DNA of 64,000 nt from Symbiodinium natans (GCA_905221605.1 CAJNDS010002468.1:468501-532500), one strand, 5' to 3'. Shown: positions 49,560 to 59,019, counted from the first letter of the stretch. The notes: generated by a model from the letters alone, not told the origin. Numbers and translations are program-made.

Positions 49560-49798
49560 GTCACTTGGAGGTTCATTGGTACGTAGAAGTAGGGCTATAA
49601 ACAGGGTTCAACGTGTTTGGTTTAGGGTATAGCATTATAGGGGTTAGGGTTAGGGTTTAGGGTTTAGGCTGGAAATAAATAGGGTCATATCTTTTTTGAG
49701 GGTTTTCAAAAAACCCTACAATTCGTTTCGGGTGTAGGATTTAGGGTCTAGGGTGGATATCTCCTTATTGAGGGTACTCTAAAAACCAAACCTTTCAG

Positions 49799-49830
49799 TC
49801 GACTTTGATGTGATAGGCCGCAGAAGAGAG
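49799..49830 (+). CDS. Candidate exon, third of three
   Basis: AAACCTTTCAG acceptor, AGAG/GTTTAAGG donor. The phase used is the only open one and gives DFDVIGRRRE. Confidence 0.5.
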
Positions 49831-49928
49831 GTTTAAGGCTGATTGAGACCAAAGACTGGGCACCAATTTCGATAGTTTTGTCTACTTAAACCCTAAACCC
49901 TCAACCCTAAACCCTAAACCCATGGAAG

Positions 49929-50031
49929 CCTGCAAGACATTCTCTGAGGGAGTGACATGTATGCCTGCGGGCAATGTGGGAGTTTGGTACCCCATCGAAT
50001 CCCTTGAAGGGTTTTTATTGGAGGGTATAAC
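49929..50031 (+). CDS. Candidate exon
   Basis: CCATGGAAG acceptor; the frame reads CKTFSEGVTCMPAGNVGVWY then PIESLEGFLLEGI, ending at GTACCTGA or at a TGA 12 bases on. An ATG at 49922 makes a 41-codon open frame, so a start here is possible. Strong coding character. Confidence 0.65.
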
Positions 50032-50065
50032 GTACCTGACTCCCTGAACCCTTAAACCCAATCAG

Positions 50066-50102
50066 TTCCACCTTTGGCCCAAAACGCATGCTTGTGGTGC
50101 AT
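50066..50102 (+). CDS. Candidate exon
   Basis: CCCAATCAG acceptor, GTGCAT/GTATTTTA donor. Phase 2 from 50031 gives STFGPKRMLVVH. Confidence 0.5.
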
Positions 50103-50266
50103 GTATTTTACAAGACAACCCTAACATTCTAAACATTTCAAGCGCTTGCGAGGTGAGACTAAGGTCAGCCTGAGCTTTCATGGGTTTAGGGTTTAGGGTT
50201 TAGGGTTTAGGGTTTAGGGTTTAGGGTTTAGGGGTTTCATGACCCCGAAGGTTTGTTTGTCTACAG

Positions 50267-50357
50267 AGCACCAGCTAGGCATCTTCAGTCACCACGCAGT
50301 TTACGTTGAATGCTTAGGGCTCCAAATTCCTGTTCCGAAACCATCTAGCGCCTCATA
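50267..50357 (+). CDS. Candidate exon, first of a seven-exon chain
   Basis: GTTTGTCTACAG acceptor, CATA/GTTCTGG donor. It reads EHQLGIFSHHAVYVECLGLQ then IPVPKPSSAS. The string SHHAVYV faintly recalls the HxAIYV strand of LRAT-like domains, but no partner motif is seen. Confidence 0.6.
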
Positions 50358-50512
50358 GTTCTGGTTGTCAACAGGGTCAGTGTCAGCATAAGCCCTATTA
50401 GACCTGGCAACACCAAAACCCTGAAATCCTAAGCCCTAAACCTTTAACCCAAACCCTAAACCCTAAACCCTAAACCCTAAACCCTAAACCCCTCTAGAAA
50501 CACGACTTGCAG

Positions 50513-50589
50513 CTGCACAGGGAGCTCCCCGCTCGCCTTCCCCTACCGTGGATGCCTGTCTTGCTGTGACACTTGGCAGCAGTTCGCCT
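50513..50589 (+). CDS. Chain exon 2
   Basis: GACTTGCAG acceptor; phase 2 gives CTGSSPLAFPYRGCLSCCDT then WQQFA; GA donor at a TGA. Cys-rich. Confidence 0.55.
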
Positions 50590-50734
50590 GAACACCTGAA
50601 TTAGGGTTCAGTGTTTTAGCTAAACCCTAAAGCCCTCAACCCTAACCCTTAACTCTAAACCCTAAAACCCTAAAACCCTAAAACCCTAAACCCTAAACCC
50701 TAAACCCTAAACCCTAAACCCTACGTACATCCAG

Positions 50735-50818
50735 GGATCCTGGGTGTGACCAGGACCGGCCTACCGCCAAATGCCACACCAAGGGAGCTCCATGCAGCGC
50801 CGGCTGCAAGAATAGGGG
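50735..50818 (+). CDS. Chain exon 3 between inverted arrays
   Basis: GTACATCCAG acceptor, TAGGG/GTTTAGGG donor. Phase 1 gives ILGVTRTGLPPNATPRELHA then APAARIG. It agrees with GA splicing of exon 2. Confidence 0.6.
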
Positions 50819-50964
50819 GTTTAGGGTTTAGGGTTTTAGGGTTTAGGGTTTAGGGTTTTAGGGTTTAGGGTTTAGGGTTTAGGGTTTTAGGGCTTAGGAT
50901 TAGGTTCAGGGTTCAGGGCTTCGGGGTTTAGGGTTGAGGGTGTCTCGAAAATCTGCGAATCTAG

Positions 50965-50984
50965 AGAACCCCCTGTGGATCTGG
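50965..50984 (+). CDS. Chain micro-exon 4
   Basis: GAATCTAG acceptor, CTGG/GATTAGGG (GA donor). Phase 1 gives ENPLWIW. Confidence 0.35.
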
Positions 50985-51006
50985 GATTAGGGTTCAAGGT
51001 TCTTAG

Positions 51007-51064
51007 TTGGAAGGGTTTTGGGACATGCGGTCATCTAGGAACCCCGACACTCCCGAATTCCTGG
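51007..51064 (+). CDS. Chain exon 5
   Basis: GTTCTTAG acceptor, CCTGG/GTTTAGG donor. Phase 0 gives LEGFWDMRSSRNPDTPEFL plus one base. The intron before it is only 22 bases, so exons 4 and 5 may not both be right. Confidence 0.5.
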
Positions 51065-51104
51065 GTTTAGGCAAAGCCCTTCTGAATTTAGGTTTTGGGT
51101 TCAG

Positions 51105-51126
51105 GGGCGCCAGGGCTCCCGCAGCT
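51105..51126 (+). CDS. Chain micro-exon 6
   Basis: TGGGTTCAG acceptor, CAGCT/GTAGGGC donor. Phase 1 gives APGLPQ. Confidence 0.35.
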
Positions 51127-51268
51127 GTAGGGCTTACTTCCCAAAGGCCCGAAATCCCAAACCCTATAACCCTATGAACCCTATAAACCCTATGAACCCT
51201 CTAAACCTGCTAAACCCTCTAAACCCTGAACCCGCACAAGGTGAGCCCAAGCCTCAATTTGGCTGTAG

Positions 51269-51350
51269 GCTGCTATTAAGAAGTGAAACCTACGGGGCGT
51301 TCTCTGCAAGTCATGGGACTCCTCCCTCGGACCCTACGTTTGTACCCTTG
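51269..51350 (+). CDS. Chain exon 7
   Basis: TTGGCTGTAG acceptor, CCCTTG/GTTTAGGG donor. Phase 2 gives LLLRSETYGAFSASHGTPPS then DPTFVPL. Strong coding character. Confidence 0.6.
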
Positions 51351-51516
51351 GTTTAGGGTTGGGGGGTTTAGGGTTTAGGGTTTAGGGTTTTGGACCCTTG
51401 TAAATATCCTCTGAAGGAATATCATGGGACTATTAGGATTGATTAAGTGTTTGATTCCCCCTTTATCTGCTCCTTGTTGTTTCGATCGTTATGCTGGGAT
51501 GGAGCCCTGTATTCAG

Positions 51517-51573
51517 GGTAGCCAAACAGGACCAACAGCTTAAAGAACTGCGCCCATATTTCCATAGTCTTAG
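51517..51573 (+). CDS. Candidate exon
   Basis: CTGTATTCAG acceptor, CTTAG/GTCACATT donor. It reads VAKQDQQLKELRPYFHSL. The frame is open upstream through a hydrophobic LYLLLVVSIVMLGW stretch lacking an acceptor, so the exon may start earlier by another route. Confidence 0.5.
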
Positions 51574-51606
51574 GTCACATTTTTGAGATACGATCATTCC
51601 CTTTAG

Positions 51607-51654
51607 AACTGAAAGTGCGCTCTTTATTTGTGGCCTGAATAAGCTCAGCTATTA
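51607..51654 (+). CDS. Candidate exon, possible stop
   Basis: CCCTTTAG acceptor; phase 2 gives TESALFICGLNKLSY and TAG just before GTGTTTTT. Confidence 0.4.
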
Positions 51655-51763
51655 GGTGTTTTTGGGTTTTTAGGCTTGAGGCTTTAGGGTGTAGGGTGCT
51701 CCCTAAACCCTAAACCCTAAACCCTAAACCCTAAACCCTAAACCCTGGCCAGATACTCTTCAG

Positions 51764-51865
51764 CGGCTGTCCGGGATATGTGGCAGCGTCTCTGGTGCTG
51801 GAGGTGGACGTGGTATCACAGATGTCAAGAGTCATCCCCGTATTGCCTTAATAAGCAAGAATAGG
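51764..51865 (+). CDS. Candidate exon between inverted arrays
   Basis: TACTCTTCAG acceptor, ATAGG/GTTTTAGGG donor. 34 codons, RLSGICGSVSGAGGGRGITD then VKSHPRIALISKNR. Gly-rich turn then basic strand. Strong. Confidence 0.65.
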
Positions 51866-52010
51866 GTTTTAGGGTTTAGGGTTTAGGGTTTTAGGGTTTA
51901 GGGTTTTAGGGTTTTAGGGTTTTAGGGTTTTAGGGTTTTAGGGTTTTAGGGTTTTAGGGTTTTAGGGTTTTAGGATTTTAGGGTTTTAGGGTTTAGGGCT
52001 TAGGGTACAA
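51866..52010. repeat. TTTTAGGG octamer variant array
   Basis: About 15 copies of the octamer TTTTAGGG mixed with a few heptamers; the unit changes from 7 to 8 bases right after the exon. Confidence 0.9.
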
Positions 52011-52057
52011 TTTTGGGGGTGGTTCTTAAGCAAATAGTAGTTAAATACCAGACGTCT

Positions 52058-52134
52058 GCGCGCTGGCAGTAGTCGAGTTCACGGTTCGAGCGGTGCACAG
52101 TTGCGCGGCACTTGTTGGCCTGGCCAGCTGGGTT
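52058..52134 (+). CDS. Candidate exon, hydrophobic
   Basis: AATACCAG acceptor, AGCTGG/GTTTAGG donor. One open frame reads VCALAVVEFTVRAVHSCAAL then VGLASW, a possible membrane segment. Confidence 0.45.
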
Positions 52135-52356
52135 TAGGATTTAGGGTTTAGGGTTTGCTTGGTGAAAGCAGCAGAAGGTCTTCCCAAAAGCCGTAGTCCA
52201 TCCACGAAATCCGAACCCCCCCCCCCTCCCCTAAGCCCAAACCCTAAACCCTAAGCCCTAGACCCTTGCTCAAAACGGATTCCAGAGCATGAATCGGTGT
52301 CCAACCGAAGCCGAAATCCCCCAAGACGCGACAGACCCTAACTTCCTAACCCTAAA

Positions 52357-52473
52357 CTTTGTGGTACTTTACTGTAACTTTAGATCCTTACCTTTTTTGG
52401 GTTTATTGGGTTTCTTATTAAGGCAGCTAAAAGTTTAATTATAGCTACCCTCCTGAGTCCTGAGTGCAGCCAA
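52357..52473. mobile_element. CTTTGTGGTACTTTACTG element, copy 2
   Basis: 117 bases nearly identical to 59626-59736. It contains internal GTACTTTACTG near the start and CTGAGTGCAG near the end, usable as donor and acceptor. A coding-like frame (SMNRCPTEAEIPQDATDPNF, 52283-52342) leads into it. Confidence 0.8.
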
Positions 52474-52789
52474 GTAAACCCTAAACCCCAAACCCCACAT
52501 CTTAACTTCTCCAAACCCCAACTTCCCCAAAACTCCAAGCCCTAAACCCTAAACCCTAAACCCTAAACCCTAAACCCTAAACCCTAACCCCTATCCCCAA
52601 AGCCCTAATTGTTTCCCAAAACTCCCTGAAATTCGAAGCCTCACTTCCCTAAACCAACCTAAACCCCAAATTTTCCACCCAATCAATTGCAGGACTCCCG
52701 GCCCTAAGCCCTAAGCCCTAAACCCTAAACCCTAAACCCTAAACCCTAAACCCTAAACCCTAAACCCTAAACCCTAAACCCTAGAAAAG

Positions 52790-52882
52790 TTCGCAGGACT
52801 CCAGGGCAACCTGCGCCTTGGTCCACTTCGACACCTGCGAGAGCGCGCTGAATGCGTCCCGGAGTCGACGGACCGCTTGAGG
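52790..52882 (+). CDS. Candidate exon between inverted arrays
   Basis: CTAGAAAAG acceptor, TTGAGG/GTTTAGGG donor. 31 codons, FAGLQGNLRLGPLRHLRERA then ECVPESTDRLR. Phase 0 in and out. Strong. Confidence 0.65.
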
Positions 52883-53709
52883 GTTTAGGGTTTAGGGTTT
52901 AGGGTTTAGGGTTTAGGGTTTAGGGTTTAGGGCTTAGGGTTTAGGGTTTAGGGTTTAGGGCTTAGGGCTTAGGGCTTGGGGTTTATGGTTTAGGGTTTAG
53001 GGTTTAGGGTTTACGGAATCGAGGGAGTTTAGGGGACTTGGGGTATTTAGGGGATTGAAGGTTTTGGCTTTTTGGGGGGAATTTAGGCAAATCAGGATTT
53101 AGGGAACTTCGTGGATTTAGGGTTTAGGGTTTAGGGTTAAGTTTCGTCATTCTAAGTTTGGGGTTAGGTTGCAGCATGAAGTTTAGGGCTTAGAGTTTAG
53201 GAGTAAGTTGCTCAATTGTTGATCGAGGTTGTCATTTTAGTGTTAAGTTCCGCTAGGGTTTCGGGTTCCAGGAGTTTGGGAGTTTTAGGGTTTTGTGGGA
53301 CGGGCAGTTAGGTTCCCGTTTCGGATTTCAGGGTTGCGGTTTGGGGTTTAGGGTTTGGGGTTTAGGGTTTAGGGTTTAGGGCTAGGGTTTAGGGTTTGGG
53401 GTTGTGGGTTCGGGACCCGAAGGGTTGGCCAGCTCCATGGGCACCATTCCTCAGGGTTCATAGGTTTTTGTTAAAGGGTTTTTAGGGTTTATATATTTTT
53501 TCAAGGGGTTTTAAGGGCTTATAGGGTTTTAGGGTTTTCGGTTTTTTTCGGGTTATTAAGGTCTTTGGGTTTCTAGGGTTTTTAAAGGTGTTTTTGGGTT
53601 TTTTTAGGGTTTTTAGGGTGTAGGGATAGGGTTTAGGGTTCGGGTTTCGTGCTTAGGGCTTACTGGTTTAGGGGTTGATACCAGGGTTTGATCATTAATT
53701 AGGCCTGAG
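52883..53709. other. Intron-like stretch of degenerate repeats
   Basis: TTTAGGG array grading into degenerate TTTAGG, TTAAGG and GGTTTTT words for 800 bases. A weak island at 53424-53457. No firm exon. Confidence 0.5.
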
Positions 53710-53736
53710 GATCACACCGTCCTGAGCTCTCATGCC
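53710..53736 (+). CDS. Candidate micro-exon
   Basis: GGCCTGAG acceptor; DHTVLSSHA; GA donor (GAAATATA). Confidence 0.35.
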
Positions 53737-53912
53737 GAAATATAACCCTCAACCCTAAACCCTAAACCCTCAAGCCCCCTGTAACTTGAAATTATTCAAC
53801 ACGCAATTCAAAAAACGAAACTCCCCGAAACCTTCTCCGGACCTGAACCCTGAATAAATTCAATGAACCCTGAACCCTGAAACCTGAACCCTGAACCCGG
53901 TTTGGGGTTTAG

Positions 53913-53981
53913 GGATTCCTGACCCAAACCCGTTACACGTCGATCGCTTCCGTCAATCCACGGCACACACGAAGCACGCGG
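53913..53981 (+). CDS. Candidate exon
   Basis: GGTTTAG acceptor, ACGCGG/GTGCTTCC donor. 23 codons, GFLTQTRYTSIASVNPRHTR and STR. The minus strand is also open here. Confidence 0.4.
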
Positions 53982-54969
53982 GTGCTTCCAAACCCCAAAC
54001 CCCAAACCCCATACCCCAAACCCCAAACCCCAAACCCTAAACCCCAAACCCTAAACCCTAAACCCTAAACCCTACCCCAAAGCCCTCACAGAGAGGAATA
54101 CTTCGTGGGAGGTGGGCCAGAAGGCCACTTGCAGATTCAGATCCCGAACCCTACACCCCAAACCCTAAACCCTAAACCCTAAACCCTAAACCTTAAACCC
54201 TGAACCCTAAACCCTAAACCCTAAACCCTAAACCCTACACCCTACACCCTAAACCCTAAACCCTAAACTCTTGGGCTTCACTATGTGTACAGGGCCACTT
54301 GGGCTGGGTGAGTTCAGCGATATACCCGCTACATCGACCGTACCTGATTTCACGAGGCGTTCCCTCTCATCCCTAAACCCTAAACCCTAAACCCTAAACC
54401 CTAAACCCTAATCCCCCACCTGATCCCTAAGTGAAGCTCCGCATGCCACAAAGGACAACCCTGTAAACCGACAAGCCCCCTCAAAAAAACTCCATAAGCC
54501 CTGTAAGCCCCACTCAGCCCGCAAGGTTTATAAGAACCTAAACTCCTAAATGGTTAGGGTATAGGCTTTAGGGTTTAGAATTTAGGGAATAGGGCTTAGG
54601 GTTTAAGGTTTAATTAGGGTTTAGCGCCCTTACAGGCCCCAGAAACCCCGATTTTGTCTCCCTCAACCCTCGAAAGCCCTAACGCCCGAAGACCCTGAAG
54701 CTATCGCCTGGAATCCTAGAGCCCGAAATGCCCAACGCCCAAAAGCCCCAAAACCAGAATAGCAACCTACAAGCCCAAGAAGCACCGAGCCGAGAAACCC
54801 AAACCATCTGAAGCCCCAGACCCTGTCGCCCCTAGTCTAGAGCACTGGGAGCTCTTAAATCCCAGAATCCTAAACCCTAGAAGCTCTAACCTAGAAGCCC
54901 TAAACCCTAGAAGCCCAAAACCCTAGAAGCCCAAACCCTAAACCCTAAGACCCTAAACCCTAAACCAAG
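53982..54969. other. CCCTAAA-dominated stretch with weak islands
   Basis: Arrays at 54000-54075, 54150-54270 and 54370-54410. Open islands at 54085-54145 and 54293-54339 (GHLGWVSSAIYPLHR, before GTACCTGA) are possible exons. From 54600 to 54960 a degenerate CCGAAACCC stretch holds no clear exon. Confidence 0.4.
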
Positions 54970-55027
54970 GTGGACTTCGAGGTCCGCCGCCCGGAGCACC
55001 TGGAAGACGTGCTGCGTCTGCGAGGAT
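54970..55027 (+). CDS. Candidate exon
   Basis: CTAAACCAAG acceptor at the array edge; VDFEVRRPEHLEDVLRLRG plus one base, then GTGGGTGC. GC-rich and strongly coding in character. Confidence 0.65.
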
Positions 55028-55270
55028 GTGGGTGCCGGGTGTGGGGGGGAGGGGCCTTATAGGGTTTGGGGTTAGGGTTTAGGGTTTAGGGTTTAGGGTT
55101 TAGGGTTGTTTTGTTTGCGGCGGGTGGAGGGGGGAGGGGTTGGGTATAGGGCTTAAGGTTTTGAAGAAAAAAGAAAGCCCTCAACCTTTTGTTTGGGCGG
55201 GGGGGGGGGGGGGGGTCAAGACCTGGGTCAGCCTAAACCCTAAACCCTAAACCCTAAACCCTCGTTCAGT

Positions 55271-55336
55271 CTATCCACCATTTATTCTATCTCGGGGCGG
55301 GTAGCGGAAGGAGCTGGTGACTCCAAATGGATAGTG
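55271..55336 (+). CDS. Candidate exon
   Basis: CTCGTTCAG acceptor, ATAGT/GTTCTAAATTAG donor. LSTIYSISGRVAEGAGDSKW and I. A second frame ends at GTGACTCC. Confidence 0.4.
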
Positions 55337-55375
55337 TTCTAAATTAGGGTCCCTGTTTGGGTCCCCTATATGAAG

Positions 55376-55472
55376 AATCGGCACACTTATAATCTACTGT
55401 TTGCACGCCACAAGCGTGTTCGGCGCAGGCTTTGGCGCCGTGCACCACCATGTCCTTCATGTCAAAGCGTCT
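55376..55472 (+). CDS. Candidate exon, two frames open
   Basis: CTATATGAAG acceptor, GCGTCT/GTTTAGGG donor. One frame: IGTLIIYCLHATSVFGAGFG then AVHHHVLHVKAS (hydrophobic, in phase with 55336). Other: NRHTYNLLFARHKRVRRRLW, basic. I prefer the first on phase only. Confidence 0.5.
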
Positions 55473-55622
55473 GTTTAGGGTGTAGGGTTTCGGGTTTAGG
55501 GTTTAGGGTTTGGGGTTTGGGGTTTAGGGTGTAGCGCTGGTGCTGTGAATGAAATAAAGTATGGAGCTTCAGTATCACGCTCATCGATGGATGCATGATT
55601 CGGTTTTTTCTCTACCACGTAG

Positions 55623-55717
55623 AGGGCTCCAAACGACCATTGCTTCGTTCTCGTGGCAAAAAGACTTCGCCAACACTGGGAGGAGAAATTTCCGCACGAG
55701 TTTTGGAGTTTCAAGGG
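55623..55717 (+). CDS. Candidate exon
   Basis: The polypyrimidine GGTTTTTTCTCTACCACGTAG is a strong acceptor. The frame reads APNDHCFVLVAKRLRQHWEE, KFPHEFWSFK and stays open to 55760. Donor GTCTGTC or later. The two listed longer ATG frames here (both strands) are shadows. Excellent amino-acid pattern. Confidence 0.65.
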
Positions 55718-55764
55718 TCTGTCTAGGCCGATGTTCTGGATCCAAATACACCTCTCTCCTTGAG

Positions 55765-55912
55765 CATTTGGAGGTTCAGGGTACGTAGTTATGACCCAGC
55801 TATACGTGTAGTTATAGCCCACCTATGACAAGCCCCGTACGCTCCCTAGTGGGCTTTCGCTTGTGTTTTAGATGCAGGTATAATTGGATTACTAAGTACC
55901 ATGAACTTCCAA
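55765..55912. mobile_element. GAGGTTCATGGTAC element, copy 3
   Basis: TTGGAGGTTCAGGGTACGTA on the left, AAGTACCATGAACTTCCAAG on the right. The interior carries GTAGTTATGACCC and GTAGTTATAGCCC subrepeats. Confidence 0.75.
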
Positions 55913-55969
55913 GTGTCGTCACCCCCCAACCCTCAACCCTATAAACCCTAAACCCTAAAACCTGCACAG

Positions 55970-56018
55970 GGCGCAGGCCGAAGCAAACCCCCGCCTCGCC
56001 AAAGCCGCGCGAGGCCAG
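55970..56018 (+). CDS. Candidate exon between inverted arrays
   Basis: CCTGCACAG acceptor, GCCAG/GTTTAGGG donor. AQAEANPRLAKAARGQ, helical. Confidence 0.55.
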
Positions 56019-56480
56019 GTTTAGGGTTTGGGGTTTAGGGTTTAGGGTTTAGGGTTTAGGGCTTAGGGCTTAGGGTTTAGGTTTTTTGGGTTTAGGTCTT
56101 CGGATTCAGGGCAGGTTTTTGGGGGAGTGGGAGGTTTCTAGTCTAGGTTTTCTGCAAGTTTACATGTGATCGTGCAGGTTTTTTTTTTGGGGGGTTATAG
56201 GGTTCAGGGTCTTGGGCACACAAGGTTCCCGCCTGCGAGCCTCTAGACCCCCAATTTAAAACCCCCCAAATCCGGAAGTCCCAAACCCCCAAAGCCCTAC
56301 TTACGCCCATGTATACCGTGCTGTCTCCCTAGAGCCCTCGAGCGAAAGAGTCCACCTTGCCCCCCAACACCCAAGACCCTAAATCTGAAACCCGAAACCC
56401 GAAACCCGAAACCCTAAACCCTAAACCCTGAACCCTCAACCCTCAACCCTAAACCCTAAACCCTAAACCCTACCTCCCAG

Positions 56481-56597
56481 AACGGAACCCAGGAGCGAAA
56501 AGCACCGAGATCAGAGGAAAGCCAAAACAAAAGCCCCCACGACCGAATAGGCAAAAGCACCAGAAGAAAGAAGTCTGGCCGCCGAAGAAGAGAGTTA
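56481..56597 (+). CDS. Candidate exon, basic low-complexity
   Basis: ACCTCCCAG acceptor; phase 0 from 56018 gives NGTQERKAPRSEESQNKSPH then DRIGKSTRRKKSGRRRREL. Lys/Arg/Ser-rich, possibly nuclear. Right boundary uncertain. Confidence 0.5.
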
Positions 56598-56727
56598 GGA
56601 GGTTTCAGGGTTTTAGGGGTTTTGGGGTTCAGGGTTTACGGGGTTTAGGGTTTAGGTTTAGGGTCTACGGGCCATAGCTCAGTATAGCTCGGCGAGAAAG
56701 CCAGGCGAGTGTGACCACAGAGGTGAT

Positions 56728-56967
56728 GTGAGCAGGCGGGTCGACGGCGCCACCCGAGAAGTTGTTTCTCGCAGTGGAGACACCAAGTCCTCGGTTGGAT
56801 TGCCTTGGCAGAATTCACAATACTTTGAATTGGCAGAGAACGCAAGACTCACGGCGGCGCAAGAGGCCGAAACGCGCGAGGCAGATCTCGCAGAACTCGT
56901 CGGCGCCCTACAGGAGGCCGACGCTCGCCTCCGCTATGCCCAGGCAGCTGATTTCGTGGAGAGCTGA
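56728..56967 (+). CDS. Candidate long exon, coiled coil
   Basis: One frame is open for 79 codons: from about 56811 it reads NSQYFELAENARLTAAQEAE, TREADLAELVGALQEADARL, RYAQAADFVES, a clear heptad-rich alpha-helical coiled coil. The acceptor is probably TTGGCAG at 56810 or earlier. The TGA at 56965 is followed by GAGGATG, so it may be a stop or a GA donor. The overlapping Arg-rich frame is a shadow. Confidence 0.7.
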   Translation: MSRRVDGATREVVSRSGDTKSSVGLPWQNSQYFELAENARLTAAQEAETREADLAELVGALQEADARLRYAQAADFVES

Positions 56968-57343
56968 GGATGATGGGAGCCTCTGTGAGGCCCAGTAGGG
57001 TTTAAGCATGTTTAAGCTTAAGGTTTTGGGCATCGGCCCTAAACCCTAAACCCTAAGCTTCTGAACCCCTAAACCCTGCACCCTAAGCCCTAAACTCCTA
57101 AACCCTAAGCCCTCAACTCCTAAACCCCAAGCCCTAAACCCTTAACACCCAAACCCTACGCCCTAAACCCTAACTCCCAAACCCTAAACCCTAGACCCGA
57201 AAGTCCTAACCTCCTAAACTCCTCAGCCCCCAACCCTAAACCCTAAACCTAGCCCTAAACCCTAAACCCTAAACCCTAGCCCTAAACCCTAAACCCCTGA
57301 ACCCCCTTTCATGTCATAAACTCTGCAATCCAAACCTCCAGAG

Positions 57344-57400
57344 GCATCGGCCGGCCGATCTAACAAGGTCGCGAAGGCCATGGGCTTGAGAATGTCTAGG
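57344..57400 (+). CDS. Candidate exon between inverted arrays
   Basis: CTCCAGAG acceptor, TAGG/GTTTAGGG donor. ASAGRSNKVAKAMGLRMSR, phase 0. Confidence 0.5.
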
Positions 57401-57670
57401 GTTTAGGGTTTAGGGTTTAGGGCTTAGGGCTTAGGGCTTAGGCTTTAGGGGTTAGGGGTTAGGGTTTAGGGGTTAGGGGTTAGGGGTTAGGGGTCTGGTA
57501 AGGTGGGTTATGGGGATTGTTATGGGGTTTTCTAGGGAGTGCTAAGTAGACAAACTAAGTCAGAAGAGAGTTTAAAGGGGAAAAAGGGTTTAGGGTCTAT
57601 TGGAGTATATAGTGTTCAGAGTTCAGGGGGGTAGGGTATATGGGGCTTTAGGGTTGAAATGATTCGCCAG

Positions 57671-57746
57671 GAGTCGGGAGCCGGGCTACGGGCGGTGCAA
57701 GCGACAGGAAGCGACCCAGAGCCCCCTATTCAGCCCAACTACGCCG
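57671..57746 (+). CDS. Candidate exon
   Basis: GATTCGCCAG acceptor; ESGAGLRAVQATGSDPEPPI then QPNY. GC (57743) or GA donor just before a CCTACCTTAAGA element. Confidence 0.55.
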
Positions 57747-57760
57747 CATGAATCCTACCT

Positions 57761-57846
57761 TAAGAACTCATAGCCTACTTATTTGTAGCTTATTTCTAAA
57801 CAACACGTTTGCAGGATTCTTACAACAGGTAGTTTTGGGGGTTCTT
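57761..57846. mobile_element. CTTAAGAAC element within an intron
   Basis: Left CTTAAGAACTCATAG, right GGGGTTCTTAAG. It fills most of the intron between 57746 and 57878. Confidence 0.6.
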
Positions 57847-57877
57847 AAGTTAAAGCCCAAGCCCCTTCAGATTGCAG

Positions 57878-57974
57878 ACTCGGGTTCCGAACCCACTGGC
57901 TAGTCTCCCCGCGGTGAGGCGGCTGCAAAGCCAGCATGCCATCCCTGCATCTTGCCAGAGATGTCGGAAGCAGG
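57878..57974 (+). CDS. Candidate exon
   Basis: AGATTGCAG acceptor, GCAGG/GTTTAGGG donor. TRVPNPLASLPAVRRLQSQH then AIPASCQRCRKQ. Good composition. Confidence 0.55.
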
Positions 57975-58085
57975 GTTTAGGGTTTTAGGGTTTAGGGTTT
58001 AGGGTTTAGGGTTTAGGGTTTTAGGGTTTAGGGTTTAGGGTTTAGGGTTTAGGGTTTAGGGTTTAGGGTTTAGGGTTTAGTAGGG
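57975..58085. repeat. TTTAGGG array
   Basis: Fourteen or more TTTAGGG copies starting at the donor of the exon before it. Confidence 0.95.
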
Positions 58086-58219
58086 TAAAGGTGTAAGGAC
58101 CTTCCTAAGCCCTTCAAGCCCTGAACCCTAAACCCGAAACCCTAAGCCGACTGAGGGTTCAGGCTTTGGGAACCTGGGGGTGATGGTGAGGGTTTTTGGG
58201 GGCCTTCGGATATGCCAAG

Positions 58220-58276
58220 GAGGACCTGACAAACGAACTGCAGGGAAATAGGCTTCTCAGAAGGAGCGAGGGCAGG
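58220..58276 (+). CDS. Candidate exon, helical
   Basis: TATGCCAAG acceptor; EDLTNELQGNRLLRRSEGR, running into a G run (58275-58288). Donor not identified. Confidence 0.5.
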
Positions 58277-58384
58277 GGGGGGGGGGGGAAGGGCCTGTAC
58301 CCGAAACCCTAAACCCTAAACCCTACACCCTAAACCCTTGTTTTCCGTTGCAAAAAGGGGGCTCATGAAGGCCTTATGATCAAG

Positions 58385-58421
58385 CTTCGACTTCCTGGAC
58401 CCCAAACGGGATGTTGAGAGG
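58385..58421 (+). CDS. Candidate exon
   Basis: TGATCAAG acceptor, GAGAGG/GTGCGCAG donor. FDFLDPKRDVER. Confidence 0.5.
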
Positions 58422-58797
58422 GTGCGCAGTTGTGCTTAAAAAAGGGCTGTATATGCAGAACCCAAGATACCCAGTAGTGCCCCTATTCCCTTTTTTGAGT
58501 TTAGGGTTTAGGGTTTTGGGTTTAGGGTTTAAGGGTTTGGGGTGTAGGGTTCGGGGTTTGGGGTTTGGGGCTTAGGGTCTAGAGTTTAAACCCATTCAAA
58601 CAAAAAATGCACACCCTTTTCAGGTCTAGGTTATCGAGCAACTAGGACCGGAGTCTTTTTGGGGGGTTTAGGGCCCCTTATATAATCCCCCTTAAAACAA
58701 GAAGGGCGCCCTTTTTTATACCCTTCTAGGCAACCTAGGTCTAGGGCCCCTTATAATCCCCCCTAAAACAAGAAGGGCGCCCTTTTTTATACCCTTC

Positions 58798-58921
58798 TAC
58801 AGGGTGGGGCCCCCTTACTACACTAACTGTAGTTAAGGGACTTATAACCTAACTTAGGGTCCTTATAACCCAATTTAGGGCCCTTATAACTCTACTTATA
58901 ACTAGGGGGCCCCACCCTGTA
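58798..58921. mobile_element. 124-bp TIR element with TA target site, copy A
   Basis: TA, CAGGGTGGGGCCCCC, about 90 bases of TATAACC-type sequence, then the complementary terminus and TA. The same element in reverse orientation is at 62787-62910. TA duplication and TIRs fit a Tc1/mariner-derived MITE. Its right edge CCCTGTAG offers an AG. A tandem repeat of AAGAAGGGCGCCC units precedes it. Confidence 0.85.
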
Positions 58922-58931
58922 GGCAACCTAG

Positions 58932-59009
58932 GAACCCAAGTGCGCCCAAGGTACCGTCGAGGCCAACTTCGCCCGGGCCCGCGTGGAAGAAGCCTTGCGA
59001 AAGCGGCCC
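58932..59009 (+). CDS. Candidate exon after a MITE
   Basis: GCAACCTAG acceptor directly after the TIR element. 26 codons, EPKCAQGTVEANFARARVEE then ALRKRP; helical. Phase 0 with 58421. GA donor inferred. Confidence 0.6.
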
Positions 59010-59019
59010 GACTCACTCC

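Noticed and set aside
50230-51350. Naming the chain an LRAT or NlpC-type protein
   Set aside because: Only a short SHHAVYV-like string supports it; the catalytic Cys motif and further strands were not found.
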